This document shows positions 1 to 7,339 of a stretch of DNA of 37,922 bases, one piece after another (the stretch's first letter is position 1; each line of letters starts with the position of its first letter). The DNA is from Chloroflexota bacterium (lineage in GTDB: Bacteria; Chloroflexota; Dehalococcoidia; Lucifugimonadales; Australimonadaceae), in the NCBI GenBank assembly GCA_009838965.1, contig VXQP01000083.1, forward strand, positions 1-37,922, in the 5' to 3' direction. The notes under the pieces were generated by a model that ran no database searches, had not been told where the DNA came from, and was given only the letters and a program-made list of their open reading frames with translations. The position numbers and the translations under genes are program-made.

Positions 1-72
1 TTAATCATCCGGCGACCACCTACACCTACACCTCTCTATTCGGCGGCAGCGTCAGATGTGTATACCCGACAG
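1..72. other. Illumina Nextera adapter artefact at contig end
   Basis: Positions 3-31 match the 29-nt Illumina P5 sequence with a few substitutions. Positions 32-39 read CTCTCTAT, which is the Nextera i5 index N502. Positions 40-72 match the 33-nt Nextera read-1/transposon-end oligonucleotide, with one mismatch in the first part and three near the mosaic end. All three parts are in the correct order with no insertion or deletion. This is library sequence retained at the contig end, so biological sequence starts at about 73. The adapter sequences are from memory; the alignment is direct. Confidence 0.93.
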
Positions 73-275
73 GTGAGGGTATGCGCGGGTTCAGGGTGCT
101 GGCGTTCGCCAAGGATGCGCCGGCAGACGGTGTGCTGGGAGTGAGTCTGCCGCAGTCTGCGCCCGCGCCGCTCGCGGGAGCACGGCACATGCCGTTCGGG
201 GCGGCCCCTCTCCGGTGATGGAATGCCGACTCCGCTGCGCTCCGCTCAACATGACAAGGTCCGCTTCGCTCAGCA
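73..275. other. Contig-end spacer with a short repeat module
   Basis: No convincing complete gene is seen between the adapter and the trmI stop codon. Positions 225-275 hold two degenerate copies of a module reading roughly GCTYCGCTCARCATKACA. A similar module occurs at 34950-34970, so it is probably an interspersed intergenic repeat that overlaps the 3' end of trmI. Confidence 0.5.
81..218 (+). CDS. Possible 45-residue ORF or 3' tail of a truncated gene
   Basis: An open frame runs from ATG 81 (open upstream to the adapter junction) to TGA 216-218. A weak GGTGAGGG lies just before the ATG. The product is Ala/Pro/Gly-rich and I do not recognise it. It converges on trmI. It could be the tail of a gene cut by the contig end, or chance coding in GC-rich DNA; the second is at least as likely. 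Confidence 0.2.
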   Translation: MRGFRVLAFAKDAPADGVLGVSLPQSAPAPLAGARHMPFGAAPLR

Positions 276-1100
276 TTACATGTTGCGGGGAGGCGGTTCG
301 CAGCGGCGGGCGGTGGCGATGAAGCCGGTGTGGCCGACCATGCGGTGGTCGGGGCGGGCGCTGGTCTCGGAGAAGTGCCACGGGCGCTCCAGCAGTTCGA
401 ACGCCTCGGCCATGTGCCAGCGGTCGTCGCGGGTCAGGTGCATCATCAGTTCGTGCACTTGCAGGACGGTCGGCAGGTAGGCGGCGAAGACCCCACCCGT
501 TCTCAGAACTCCGGCTGCGGCATCGAGCAACCGCGATGGCTCGGGCACGTCGGCGACGATGCGGTCGGCCTCATCTGTGCCGAGGCCGTCGGCATAGGCG
601 TCGCCGAGGACGATGCGGTGGTTCGCTGCGCCGGGCGCGAGGTGCGCGACGTTCCGCCGCGCCGCTTCGACGACCTCCTCACGGACCTCGTGCGAGACGA
701 CCGAGCCGTCCGGGCCGACCGCGCGGAGGAGGGCCGCTGAAGCGGCGCCCGAGCCGAGCCCGACCTCGATGACGCGCGCGCCGGGATAGACGTCGGCGTG
801 CATCAGGAGTGCGGCGAGGTCCTTTGGGTAGATGACCTGGCTTTGGCGCGGCAGCTCCCTGACTGCGTCGGCGAACGGGGGGCGGAGGATGAAGAGCCGG
901 TGGCCCTTGTTGGTGACGAGGAAGAAGCCCTCGTGCCGCCCGATGATCTCGTCGTGCGTGACGTAGCCGAGGTGCGTCTCGACAAGCGCGCCGCTCTTCA
1001 ACTCGACGCGGTAGCGACGCTTGCGCTGGTCATAGACCATGGCCACGTCGCCCTCGGTGAACGGGGCGCGCTTGAGGTCTGCTTCGCTGGGGGATGTCAC
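276..1100 (-). CDS. trmI: tRNA (adenine-58-N1)-methyltransferase
   Basis: The product transfers a methyl group from S-adenosylmethionine to N1 of A58 in the tRNA T-loop; the enzyme is a cytoplasmic tetramer in this family. The N-terminal small beta domain reads FTEGDVAMVYDQRKRRYRV and includes the family's H-D-E-I-I-G segment. The Rossmann SAM-binding motif I (VIEVGLGSGAASAALL) sits near residues 110-125, the IVADVPEP motif near 182-189, and the tail RPDHRMVGHTGF is typical of TrmI. I chose GTG 1100 (274 residues). The alternative ATG at 1151 adds 17 residues that read through the hairpin proposed as terminator of the upstream peroxiredoxin gene. Neither start has a strong ribosome-binding site. 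The function call is firm; the start is uncertain. Confidence 0.88.
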   Translation of the reverse strand: MTSPSEADLKRAPFTEGDVAMVYDQRKRRYRVELKSGALVETHLGYVTHDEIIGRHEGFFLVTNKGHRLFILRPPFADAVRELPRQSQVIYPKDLAALLMHADVYPGARVIEVGLGSGAASAALLRAVGPDGSVVSHEVREEVVEAARRNVAHLAPGAANHRIVLGDAYADGLGTDEADRIVADVPEPSRLLDAAAGVLRTGGVFAAYLPTVLQVHELMMHLTRDDRWHMAEAFELLERPWHFSETSARPDHRMVGHTGFIATARRCEPPPRNM

Positions 1101-1124
1101 GGTGTGCCGTTCGGGAAACGAGAA

Positions 1125-1146
1125 GGGGCTGCGCCGCCGCAGCCCC
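1125..1146 (-). terminator. Hairpin after the peroxiredoxin gene
   Basis: A perfect 9-bp stem (1125-1133 with 1138-1146) has a 4-nt loop. On the minus strand it is followed by the T-rich stretch TTCTCGTTT. It lies 25 nt past the peroxiredoxin stop, so it is a probable intrinsic or partial terminator, and it argues against the upstream ATG of trmI. Confidence 0.6.
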
Positions 1147-1171
1147 TCCACCTCGTTCGTTGCTGCTGCGC

Positions 1172-1633
1172 CTATCCCTGGAGCTTTGCCAGCTCTTCAC
1201 GGATGGCGTTGGGGTCGGGGAGGACGCCCTGGTAGGTCTCCCTGTAGCGAACGAGGCCATCCGGGTCGATTATGAAGATGGACCTGGCGCACATGCCGGA
1301 GTCCTCGTTGAAGATGCCGTATGCACGGGCGACTTCGCCGTGGGGCCAGAAATCGGACAGGAGCGAGTGGTTCAACCCGCCCAGGTTGGTCCCCCACGCC
1401 CTGAGGGCGGGGCGGGCGTCGGCGCCGAGGCCGAGGACACGTGCCCCCATCTCTTCGAACGACTTCAACGCACGGTTGAAGGTTGCGGTCTGGGTCGTTC
1501 AGCCGCCGGTGAATGCGGCGGGAAAGGAGTGGATGACGACCCACTTCTCGCCCTTGAAGCCGGCGAGGGAGACGTCCTCTCCGTTCTGGTCCTTGAGTGT
1601 GAAGTCCGGGGCTTGCTGGCCTACGTCGACCAT
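1172..1633 (-). CDS. Selenocysteine-containing peroxiredoxin (AhpC/TSA, AhpE-like)
   Basis: This 153-residue thiol/selenol peroxidase should reduce hydroperoxides in the cytoplasm. The start is ATG 1633, with AGGAGG 7 nt upstream. The N-terminus (VGQQAPDFTLKDQNGEDVSL) is classic AhpC/TSA. The active-site loop is FPAAFTGG-U-TTQ, where codon 45 is TGA (1501-1499). This matches the family motif P-x3-T-x2-C exactly, with P38, T42 and U45 in place of the peroxidatic Cys. Arg117 in MCARSIFIIDPDG is the conserved active-site Arg, and Cys115 beside it is the only Cys and could act as resolving residue. The frame is open on both sides of the TGA and stops at TAG 1174-1172. A SECIS-like hairpin follows at once, and tRNA-Sec is encoded at 24247-24344. 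A TGA sequencing error or pseudogene is possible but far less likely. Confidence 0.92.
1457..1501 (-). promoter_or_regulatory. Bacterial SECIS-like hairpin with Sec UGA codon
   Basis: The TGA occupies 1501-1499. An upper stem of seven perfect pairs (CTTCAAC 1481-1475 with GTTGAAG 1469-1463) closes the 5-nt loop CGTGC, with G as its second base. The loop begins 25 nt after the TGA. A lower stem pairs GAACGA (starting inside the TGA) with TCGTTC 1462-1457. This agrees with the general bacterial SECIS description: a short stem, a G in the first two loop positions, and about 16-37 nt from UGA to loop. SelB binding is inferred. Confidence 0.82.
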
Positions 1634-1698
1634 CTTCGGGCCTCCTGGGAGTATGAGGTACGGCGGCTAGGATAGCAGAACGGCCGGGAAGGGATGGG

Positions 1699-3387
1699 TC
1701 AGGGTTGGATGAGCCCCTCCTGAGGCTGCGTCCATGCTACCTTCGGCAGCATGGCGTGCTGCCTGGCACGTGCGAAGGATATGTCGTGGACGGGCACATC
1801 GATGATCACCGGCGCCTGGCGTTCCAGTGCGAGCGGGAGCAGTCGTTCCAGGTCCAGAGGGTCGTCCGCCTGCATGCCGACCGCGCCGAAGGACTCGGCG
1901 AACCTGATGAAGTCCGGGTTGTGCAGGTCGGTCTCATAGGTGCCGGAGAAGAAGTCATCCAGGTCGCGTGCGACGTTGCCGTAAGCGTCGTCCCTGAAGA
2001 CGATGGTGACCACGTTGATGCCGTACTTGACCGCGGTTGAGAGCTCGGCGGCGTTGAACATGAAACCACCGTCTCCGTTGATGCAGACGACGGCACGGTC
2101 CGGCTGAGCCACTTTCACGCCCAGCGCCGTGGGGAACGCACCGCCGAGATTGTAAGAGTAACCGGAGTCGACGTATGTCTTCGGGTGGTTCACCTTGTAG
2201 TGCGTGCGGGAGTAGTAGCCGAGCTGGGTGATGTCCCAGACGGTGAAGGCATCGTCGGGGACACCGTGTTGGATCGCTTCGATGATGGGGAACTGTGGCT
2301 CGTGGAGGTGGATGTCGTAGTAGGCGATGAGGCGTCGGGCGGCGGCGACCGCCGGTTCGGGCGACGGACGGTCCCCTGCTCCGGCCTCGGCGAGGTGAGG
2401 AAGGAGCGCTTCGATGGTTGCCTTTGCGTCGCCGTGCAGAGGGATAGTGTTTGCCTGGACCCGGGTGAGTTCGGAGTCGTCTATGTTGATGTTGATCAGG
2501 GTAGAGGCTTCGCCGGCGGGGTTGCCCATCGAGAACCGCGTCCCGATGCCTATCACGACATCGGCGGACTGCATCACGTCGACGAGTTCGTTCATCTCCT
2601 GGACGTCCGCACGGGGGCTGAGGCATGAGCCGTAGCACAGGGGGTGGCGGTCCGGGATGGCGCCCTTGCCGCCGCCGGAGGTGATGACGGGGATGCGGGT
2701 TGCTTCGGCGAGTGCAACGAGGGCATCTTCCGCGCCCGACTGCGCCACGCCGCCTCCGGCGAGTATGACCGGGCGCTGAGACGCGGCGATGACGCGGGCG
2801 GCTTCCTGCAACTGCTCCGGGCTCGGCACGATGCGCGAGGTAGGGGCAGGATTCCGCAGCTGGATCTCGTCGCGCTCCAAGCCGGTCTCCGGAGGCATCT
2901 CGATATAGACGGGACGGGGCCGTCCGGTGCGCATCTGCCGGAAGGCCTCGGACACAGCGGCCGGAACGTCGCGCGGCGTGAGCACCTGCCGCCGCCACTT
3001 GGTGACCGGGGCAAGTGTGGCCCCCTGGTCCATGATCTCGTGGACGGCTCCGAGGTTCTTACCGAGCTGGCCTCGAGGGATCTGGCCGGCGATGAGGAGC
3101 ACAGGTGAGGAGCGGGCGTATGCGGTGGCGATGCCCGCGGCGGCGTTGTAGACGCCCGTGCCGGGCACGACCATGACGACTCCCGGCTTCCCTGATGCGC
3201 GGGCGTAACCGTCGGCCATGTGCGCAGCGCCCTGCTCGTGGCGGGTGGTGATCATGCGCATGCCGGGTTCGTCCCGCATTGCGGCGACGATCCCGTTCAT
3301 GTGTATGCCGGGAATGCCGAATACGGTGTCGACGCCTTCGCGCAGCAGGGACTGCACGAGGGCCTCGCCTCCGCTCATTCTGGGCAC
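1699..3387 (-). CDS. Thiamine-diphosphate-dependent enzyme, acetolactate synthase-like
   Basis: This 562-residue protein has the three-domain layout of the ThDP decarboxylase/acetolactate synthase superfamily. The N-terminal pyrimidine-binding domain contains the catalytic Glu51 in TTRHEQGAAHMADGYAR. The central domain spans roughly residues 190-340. The C-terminal diphosphate-binding domain contains GDG at 438-440. Where most relatives have an N-N pair after GDG, this one reads FRDDAYGN. The true substrate (2-oxo acid decarboxylation, carboligation or oxalyl-CoA-type chemistry) cannot be read from sequence. The start is GTG 3387, because GGAGG lies 9 nt upstream; ATG 3378 would be 18 nt away. 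It follows the DUF1330 gene by 22 bp and is probably in the same operon. No regulatory subunit gene is adjacent, which argues against biosynthetic IlvB. Confidence 0.85.
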   Translation of the reverse strand: MPRMSGGEALVQSLLREGVDTVFGIPGIHMNGIVAAMRDEPGMRMITTRHEQGAAHMADGYARASGKPGVVMVVPGTGVYNAAAGIATAYARSSPVLLIAGQIPRGQLGKNLGAVHEIMDQGATLAPVTKWRRQVLTPRDVPAAVSEAFRQMRTGRPRPVYIEMPPETGLERDEIQLRNPAPTSRIVPSPEQLQEAARVIAASQRPVILAGGGVAQSGAEDALVALAEATRIPVITSGGGKGAIPDRHPLCYGSCLSPRADVQEMNELVDVMQSADVVIGIGTRFSMGNPAGEASTLININIDDSELTRVQANTIPLHGDAKATIEALLPHLAEAGAGDRPSPEPAVAAARRLIAYYDIHLHEPQFPIIEAIQHGVPDDAFTVWDITQLGYYSRTHYKVNHPKTYVDSGYSYNLGGAFPTALGVKVAQPDRAVVCINGDGGFMFNAAELSTAVKYGINVVTIVFRDDAYGNVARDLDDFFSGTYETDLHNPDFIRFAESFGAVGMQADDPLDLERLLPLALERQAPVIIDVPVHDISFARARQHAMLPKVAWTQPQEGLIQP

Positions 3388-3409
3388 GGTTCACTTCCTC
3401 CTACGCAGG

Positions 3410-3697
3410 CTATAAACCTTCGGTAACCACCATGTTGATGTTGGCCGCCCTCGAGAGAAGGTCGCCAAGCTCGGTGTACTCCGGGGAGGCCAGCCAGGCG
3501 CGAGCCTGCTCCATGCTGCCGAACTCGAGGATCGAGAGGCGCCTGGGCGTCCAGGAGCCCAGTCGGACTTCGATCTCGCCACCACGGGCCACGAACCTGC
3601 CGCCGTGAGCTTCCACAGTACCCGTTACGCGCTCGAAGAACTGTCTGAATAGCTCAGGGTCCTTTATCTCAAGATCGGTTATCACGTATGCAGACAT
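3410..3697 (-). CDS. DUF1330 family small protein
   Basis: This is a 95-residue ferredoxin-fold-type protein. The start MSAYVITDLEIKDPELFRQF and the Gly-rich turn HGGRFVARGGEIEV, followed by SILEFGSMEQARAWLASPEY, are characteristic of DUF1330 (dimeric alpha-beta barrel) proteins. No biochemical function is established for most members. The start is ATG 3697, with CAGGAG 8 nt upstream; a longer open frame to 3826 has no such site and runs into degenerate sequence. It probably heads an operon with the thiamine-diphosphate enzyme. A degenerate copy of its 3' end lies at 4041-4126. Confidence 0.85.
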   Translation of the reverse strand: MSAYVITDLEIKDPELFRQFFERVTGTVEAHGGRFVARGGEIEVRLGSWTPRRLSILEFGSMEQARAWLASPEYTELGDLLSRAANINMVVTEGL

Positions 3698-3740
3698 GCT
3701 GGCATCTCCTGAGTCTGGATTCCTGTTGGTGCGGGAATGA

Positions 3741-3795
3741 CAGGGCCTTACTCGTCGAAGGGCATCGGAGTCCGGGACGGCGGGCGGCGCGGGCC
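3741..3795 (-). pseudogene. Degenerate copy of the gcvPB 3' end
   Basis: About 55 bp resembles the last codons of gcvPB (4127-4186): the same GGGCCTTACTC at the stop end and the same run encoding A-R-A-A-R-R-P. Small indels shift the frame near the end. It lies just upstream of the intact DUF1330 gene and is a remnant without function. Confidence 0.7.
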
Positions 3796-4040
3796 GCCGC
3801 TCATTCCGGGCATGATGCTGGACCAACTCCGCTTAAAACCGGGTGTGTGTCGACTGAAGTCAGCACCGCAGTAGCCTGCGGGCCGCCCGCCATGCTATCC
3901 ATGGCCATAGCCTAACCGATACATCCTCCGGATGTCTGTACATACGCAGTTGCGGACTCTTCCACTCCTGCGATGTTCGCGGAATCCATGCCCGCACCGG
4001 GGTGTTTTGCACAGCCCACTGGGACTATGTGCACGGTCGC
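3796..4040. other. Spacer without recognised gene
   Basis: No credible open frame or RNA is seen. It lies between the gcvPB-tail remnant and the DUF1330-tail remnant. Only a small CATCC/GGATG hairpin near 3921-3933 stands out. It may hold the promoter of the DUF1330 operon, but I could not point to a convincing -35/-10 pair. Confidence 0.4.
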
Positions 4041-4126
4041 CTAGGCAGGCTATAAGCCCTCGGTAACGACCCATGTTGATGTTGGCTGCCCTCGAGCGAA
4101 GGTCGTCAAGCGCCGTGTACTCCGGG
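4041..4126 (-). pseudogene. Degenerate copy of the DUF1330 gene 3' end
   Basis: The sequence is closely similar to 3401-3485, which covers the last ~25 codons and the stop of the intact DUF1330 gene. A 1-nt insertion near 4070 breaks the frame. It directly follows gcvPB, 8 bp from its stop codon. Together with 3741-3795 it marks a local duplication that was later partly deleted. Confidence 0.75.
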
Positions 4127-4133
4127 CAGGGCC

Positions 4134-5615
4134 TTACTCCTCGGCGGGGCGCCAGCGGAGCTCGGGACGGCGGGCGGCGCGGGCCTCGTCGAGGCGGGAG
4201 ATGGGGGTCTCGTACGGCGCGCCGCGCAGGAACTCCTCGTCCGCGGCGGCCTCGGCGTCGATGCGTTCGAGCGTCTCGATGAAGGCGTCGAGCGTCTCCT
4301 TCGACTCCGTCTCGGTGGGCTCGATCATGAGCGCTTCGGGCACGACGAGCGGGAAGTACATGGTGGGCGCGTGGAAGCCGTGGTCCAGCAGGCGCTTGGA
4401 GACGTTGAGCGCGGTCGCCCCGGCGCGTTTGCGGGCGGCGAAGACGACCTCGTGCATGACGGAGCGGTCGTACGGGAGTTCGAAGAGGGAGCGGAGCTTC
4501 GCGAGCAGGTAGTTGGCGTTGAGCACGGCATTGCCGCTGATGTTCAGCATCCCCTCGCCGCCGAGGAGCGAGATGTAGGTGAGGGCGCGAATCAGCACGC
4601 CGAAGTTGCCCTGGGACGCGCCGCAGCGCCCGATGCTCTGTGCTGGCATCTCGCTGCCGTAGGAGCCGTCATCGCGCCGTACGACGATGGGACCGGGGAG
4701 GAAGGGGGCGAGCACCTCGGTGACGCAGATGGGCCCTGCACCGGGTCCGCCGCCGCCGTGAGGCGTGCTGAACGTCTTGTGCAGGTTCATGTGGACGACG
4801 TCGAAGCCGAAGTGGCCGAGCTTGGCGCGCCCGAGCAGCGCGTTCATGTTGGCGCCGTCTCCGTAGACGAGGCCGCCCGCCTCGTGGACGACGCGGCACA
4901 TCTCGATGGCGTTGCGGTCGAAGAGGCCGAGGGTTGTGGGCTGGGTGAACATGACGCCTGCGAGGTCGTCGCCGGCTTCAGCGCGGACGGCGTCGAGGTC
5001 GATGTCGCCGCCGGACGTGGAAGGGATGGAGATGACCTGGAATCCGGCCATGGCGGCTGACGCAGGATTCGTGCCGTGGGCGGTGTCCGGGATGAGCATC
5101 TTGCGCCGGTGCCCATCGCCACGGGCGTCGAGCGCCGCGCGGAGGGTGAGGATGCCCGCGAGTTCGCCCTGCGCGCCCGCGAGGGGGGCGAGGCTCGCGC
5201 TCGGGAGGCCGCTCACCTCCTGCAGGTAGGTCTGCAGGGTGAATATGGCCTCCAAGCACCCCTGGACCTGCGCCTCTGGCTGGGCAGGATGCGCGAGTGC
5301 GAAGCCGGGTGTCGCGGCGACGGCCTCGTTCAGCTTAGGGTTGTACTTCATCGTGCAGCTGCCGAGGGGGTAGAAGTTGGTGTCGATGGAGAAGTTCAGC
5401 TGGCTGAGGTGGGTGAAGTAGCGGACCACCTCGCCCTCGGTCACCTCCGGCAGTTGCAGGTCGTCGCGAAGCATCGCCTGCTCCGGCATGAGCTGCGGCG
5501 GCACGTCGGACGCGGGGAGTGTCACACCGGTTCGTCCCGGGCGGCTGCGCTCCATGAGCAGCCTGCGGCGGTCATGCGCTTCCTCGCGGAAGGGAGTGTC
5601 CGGCATGGAGGTCAT
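4134..5615 (-). CDS. gcvPB: Glycine dehydrogenase (decarboxylating) subunit 2
   Basis: This is the C-terminal half of the two-subunit P-protein (493 residues). With GcvPA it decarboxylates glycine using pyridoxal phosphate and passes the aminomethyl group to the lipoyl arm of GcvH. The PLP lysine is Lys280 in MNLHKTFSTPHGGGGPG. Other family signatures are YPLGSCTMKYNPK, PDTAHGTNPASAAMAGF and YGDGANMNALLG. The start ATG 5615 overlaps the gcvPA stop as ATGA, indicating translational coupling. The frame stays open far upstream of this ATG, but only as a shadow of gcvPA. It is the last gene of gcvT-gcvH-gcvPA-gcvPB. Confidence 0.97.
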   Translation of the reverse strand: MTSMPDTPFREEAHDRRRLLMERSRPGRTGVTLPASDVPPQLMPEQAMLRDDLQLPEVTEGEVVRYFTHLSQLNFSIDTNFYPLGSCTMKYNPKLNEAVAATPGFALAHPAQPEAQVQGCLEAIFTLQTYLQEVSGLPSASLAPLAGAQGELAGILTLRAALDARGDGHRRKMLIPDTAHGTNPASAAMAGFQVISIPSTSGGDIDLDAVRAEAGDDLAGVMFTQPTTLGLFDRNAIEMCRVVHEAGGLVYGDGANMNALLGRAKLGHFGFDVVHMNLHKTFSTPHGGGGPGAGPICVTEVLAPFLPGPIVVRRDDGSYGSEMPAQSIGRCGASQGNFGVLIRALTYISLLGGEGMLNISGNAVLNANYLLAKLRSLFELPYDRSVMHEVVFAARKRAGATALNVSKRLLDHGFHAPTMYFPLVVPEALMIEPTETESKETLDAFIETLERIDAEAAADEEFLRGAPYETPISRLDEARAARRPELRWRPAEE

Positions 5616-6937
5616 CGGCCTATCTCCGCGAGCGCGTCCACGAGGCGGTCGATCTGGTCGCGGGTGTTGACCTCGGTGACGCAGAGCAGCATGCCGTTCG
5701 GGTAGCGGTCGCTCACGTCCAGTCCGCCAACGATGCCGCGCTGCTGCAGCGCCGCGCTGACCTCGGCGGGAGACTTCGGGCAGGCGACGACGAACTCCTG
5801 GAAGAATGGGTCGTCGTTGGGGAGGCTGTAGCCGGGAAGTTCGGCGATGCGGGACGCGGCGTAGTGGGCCTTCTGGTGGCAGAGCTCGGCGACGTGGCGG
5901 AGTCCCTGCTTGCCCATGAGCGAGAGGTAGATGGTGGCCCAGAGCCCGATGAGCGCGGTGCTGGTGCAGATGTTGGAGGTGGCGTGCTCGCGGCGGATGT
6001 GCTGCTCCCGGGGTTGGAGCGTCAGCACGTAGCCGGTGCGTCCCTCCGTGTCCACCGTCCGTCCCGCGATGCGTCCAGGCAACTGGCGGACGTACTCCTG
6101 GCGGCAGGTGAAGATGCCGACGTACGGGCCGCCGAAACTCGGGGGTATGCCGAGCGCCTGACCCTCGCCGGTGGCGATGTCCGCGCCGAACGCGCCGGGC
6201 GGTTTGTACATGGCGAGTGCCGTGGGGTCGCACGACATGACGGCGAGCGCGCCGTGTTCGTGGGCGAGGTCTACGAGCGCCTGCGAGTCCTCGAACGCGC
6301 CGAAGAAGTTGGGGTACTGGGAGATGAGGCAGGCGGTGTCGGGCTGGAGCTCCGGTGACGTGGGCGACGTCTGGTAGACCTCGATGCCCTGGGGCTGCGC
6401 GTAGAAGCGGATCGTCTCGACGTAGCGCGGGTTGACGGTATCGAGCACCGCGACACGGGAGTGTTTCGTGACGCGGCAAGCCATGAGCGCGCCCTCTGCG
6501 AGGCTGCTTGCGCCGTCGTACATGCCCGCGTTGGAGACCTCCATGCCGAACAGTTGGGCGGTGAGGGTCTGGAACTCGAACGTGCCCTGGAGCGTTCCCT
6601 GCGACACCTCCGGCTGATAGGGGGTGTAAGAGGTGAGGAACTCGCCGCGGGTGACGAGCGGCGCGACGACGGCGGGGCAGAAGTGGTGGTAGACGCCGGC
6701 GCCGAGGAAACTCGGGTGCTCGCCCGCGTGGAAGTTGCGCTGCGCCAGCGCCGTCATCTCCGCGCGGAGCTCCATCTCCGGAATCGGCGCAGGCAGCGCG
6801 AGCCCGGGATGGCGGTACTGCTCAGGGATGTCGCCGAACAGGTCCTCTACGGCCGACGTGCCTACCTCCGCGAGCATGACGGCGCGGTCGTCGTCGGTGT
6901 TGGGGATGAAGGGCGAGGTGAGCGGCGAATCAGACAT
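5612..6937 (-). CDS. gcvPA: Glycine dehydrogenase (decarboxylating) subunit 1
   Basis: This is the N-terminal half of the split glycine decarboxylase (441 residues, normal length for this subunit). Signatures include FLGAGVYHHFCPAVV, TPYQPEVSQGTLQGTFEFQT and GMYDGASSLAEGALMACR. It forms an alpha2-beta2 tetramer with GcvPB in family members; the PLP lysine is on the partner. It starts 19 bp after gcvH and overlaps gcvPB by 4 bp, consistent with one polycistronic mRNA for all four genes. Confidence 0.97.
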   Translation of the reverse strand: MSDSPLTSPFIPNTDDDRAVMLAEVGTSAVEDLFGDIPEQYRHPGLALPAPIPEMELRAEMTALAQRNFHAGEHPSFLGAGVYHHFCPAVVAPLVTRGEFLTSYTPYQPEVSQGTLQGTFEFQTLTAQLFGMEVSNAGMYDGASSLAEGALMACRVTKHSRVAVLDTVNPRYVETIRFYAQPQGIEVYQTSPTSPELQPDTACLISQYPNFFGAFEDSQALVDLAHEHGALAVMSCDPTALAMYKPPGAFGADIATGEGQALGIPPSFGGPYVGIFTCRQEYVRQLPGRIAGRTVDTEGRTGYVLTLQPREQHIRREHATSNICTSTALIGLWATIYLSLMGKQGLRHVAELCHQKAHYAASRIAELPGYSLPNDDPFFQEFVVACPKSPAEVSAALQQRGIVGGLDVSDRYPNGMLLCVTEVNTRDQIDRLVDALAEIGR

Positions 6938-6956
6938 ACGGGCCGTGTTCAGCGCC

Positions 6957-7337
6957 TCATTCGATCAGCGCCGCGTAGGCGGGGGCGTCCAGTAGCGAGT
7001 CGAGTTCGGCAGGGTCGTCGGGCTTGACGCGGATCAGCCAGCCCTTCTCGTGCGGGCTCTCGTTCAGCAGTTCGGGCGCGTTCTTCACGTCGTCGTTGAC
7101 TGCGGTCACCTCGCCGGAGACGGGGGAGAAGAGCTCGGAGACGGCCTTGACCGACTCGACCTCGCCCATCTGGGCGTTCTGGGTCACGCGATCGCCGGGC
7201 TTCGGGAGCTCGACGTAGACGACGTCGCCCAATTCGTGCTGCGCGAAATCGGTGATGCCGACGAGGACGAGGCCGTCCCGTTCGGCCAACGCCCACTCGT
7301 GCTCTTTGGAGTAGCGGCGGTCTTCCGGAACAGACAT
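6957..7337 (-). CDS. gcvH: Glycine cleavage system H protein
   Basis: This is the lipoyl carrier protein (126 residues) that shuttles the aminomethyl group from the P-protein to the T-protein and is reoxidised by dihydrolipoamide dehydrogenase (not in this window). The lipoylated residue is Lys64 in GEVESVKAVSELFSPVSG. The start RRYSKEHEWA and the GITDFAQHELGDVVYVELP segment are typical. It follows gcvT with a 2-bp gap, so translation is probably coupled. Confidence 0.97.
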   Translation of the reverse strand: MSVPEDRRYSKEHEWALAERDGLVLVGITDFAQHELGDVVYVELPKPGDRVTQNAQMGEVESVKAVSELFSPVSGEVTAVNDDVKNAPELLNESPHEKGWLIRVKPDDPAELDSLLDAPAYAALIE

Positions 7338-7339
7338 AG

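Noticed and set aside
1172-1468. A short 98-residue frame read as a complete small peroxiredoxin-like gene
   Set aside because: It lacks the active-site loop, has a TTG start without a ribosome-binding site, and is the in-frame continuation of the longer frame through the Sec TGA.
4134-6479. A 781-residue frame suggesting a fused protein upstream of gcvPB
   Set aside because: The first ~290 residues are a His/Arg-rich shadow of gcvPA in another frame. The ATGA overlap at 5612-5615 gives the natural start.
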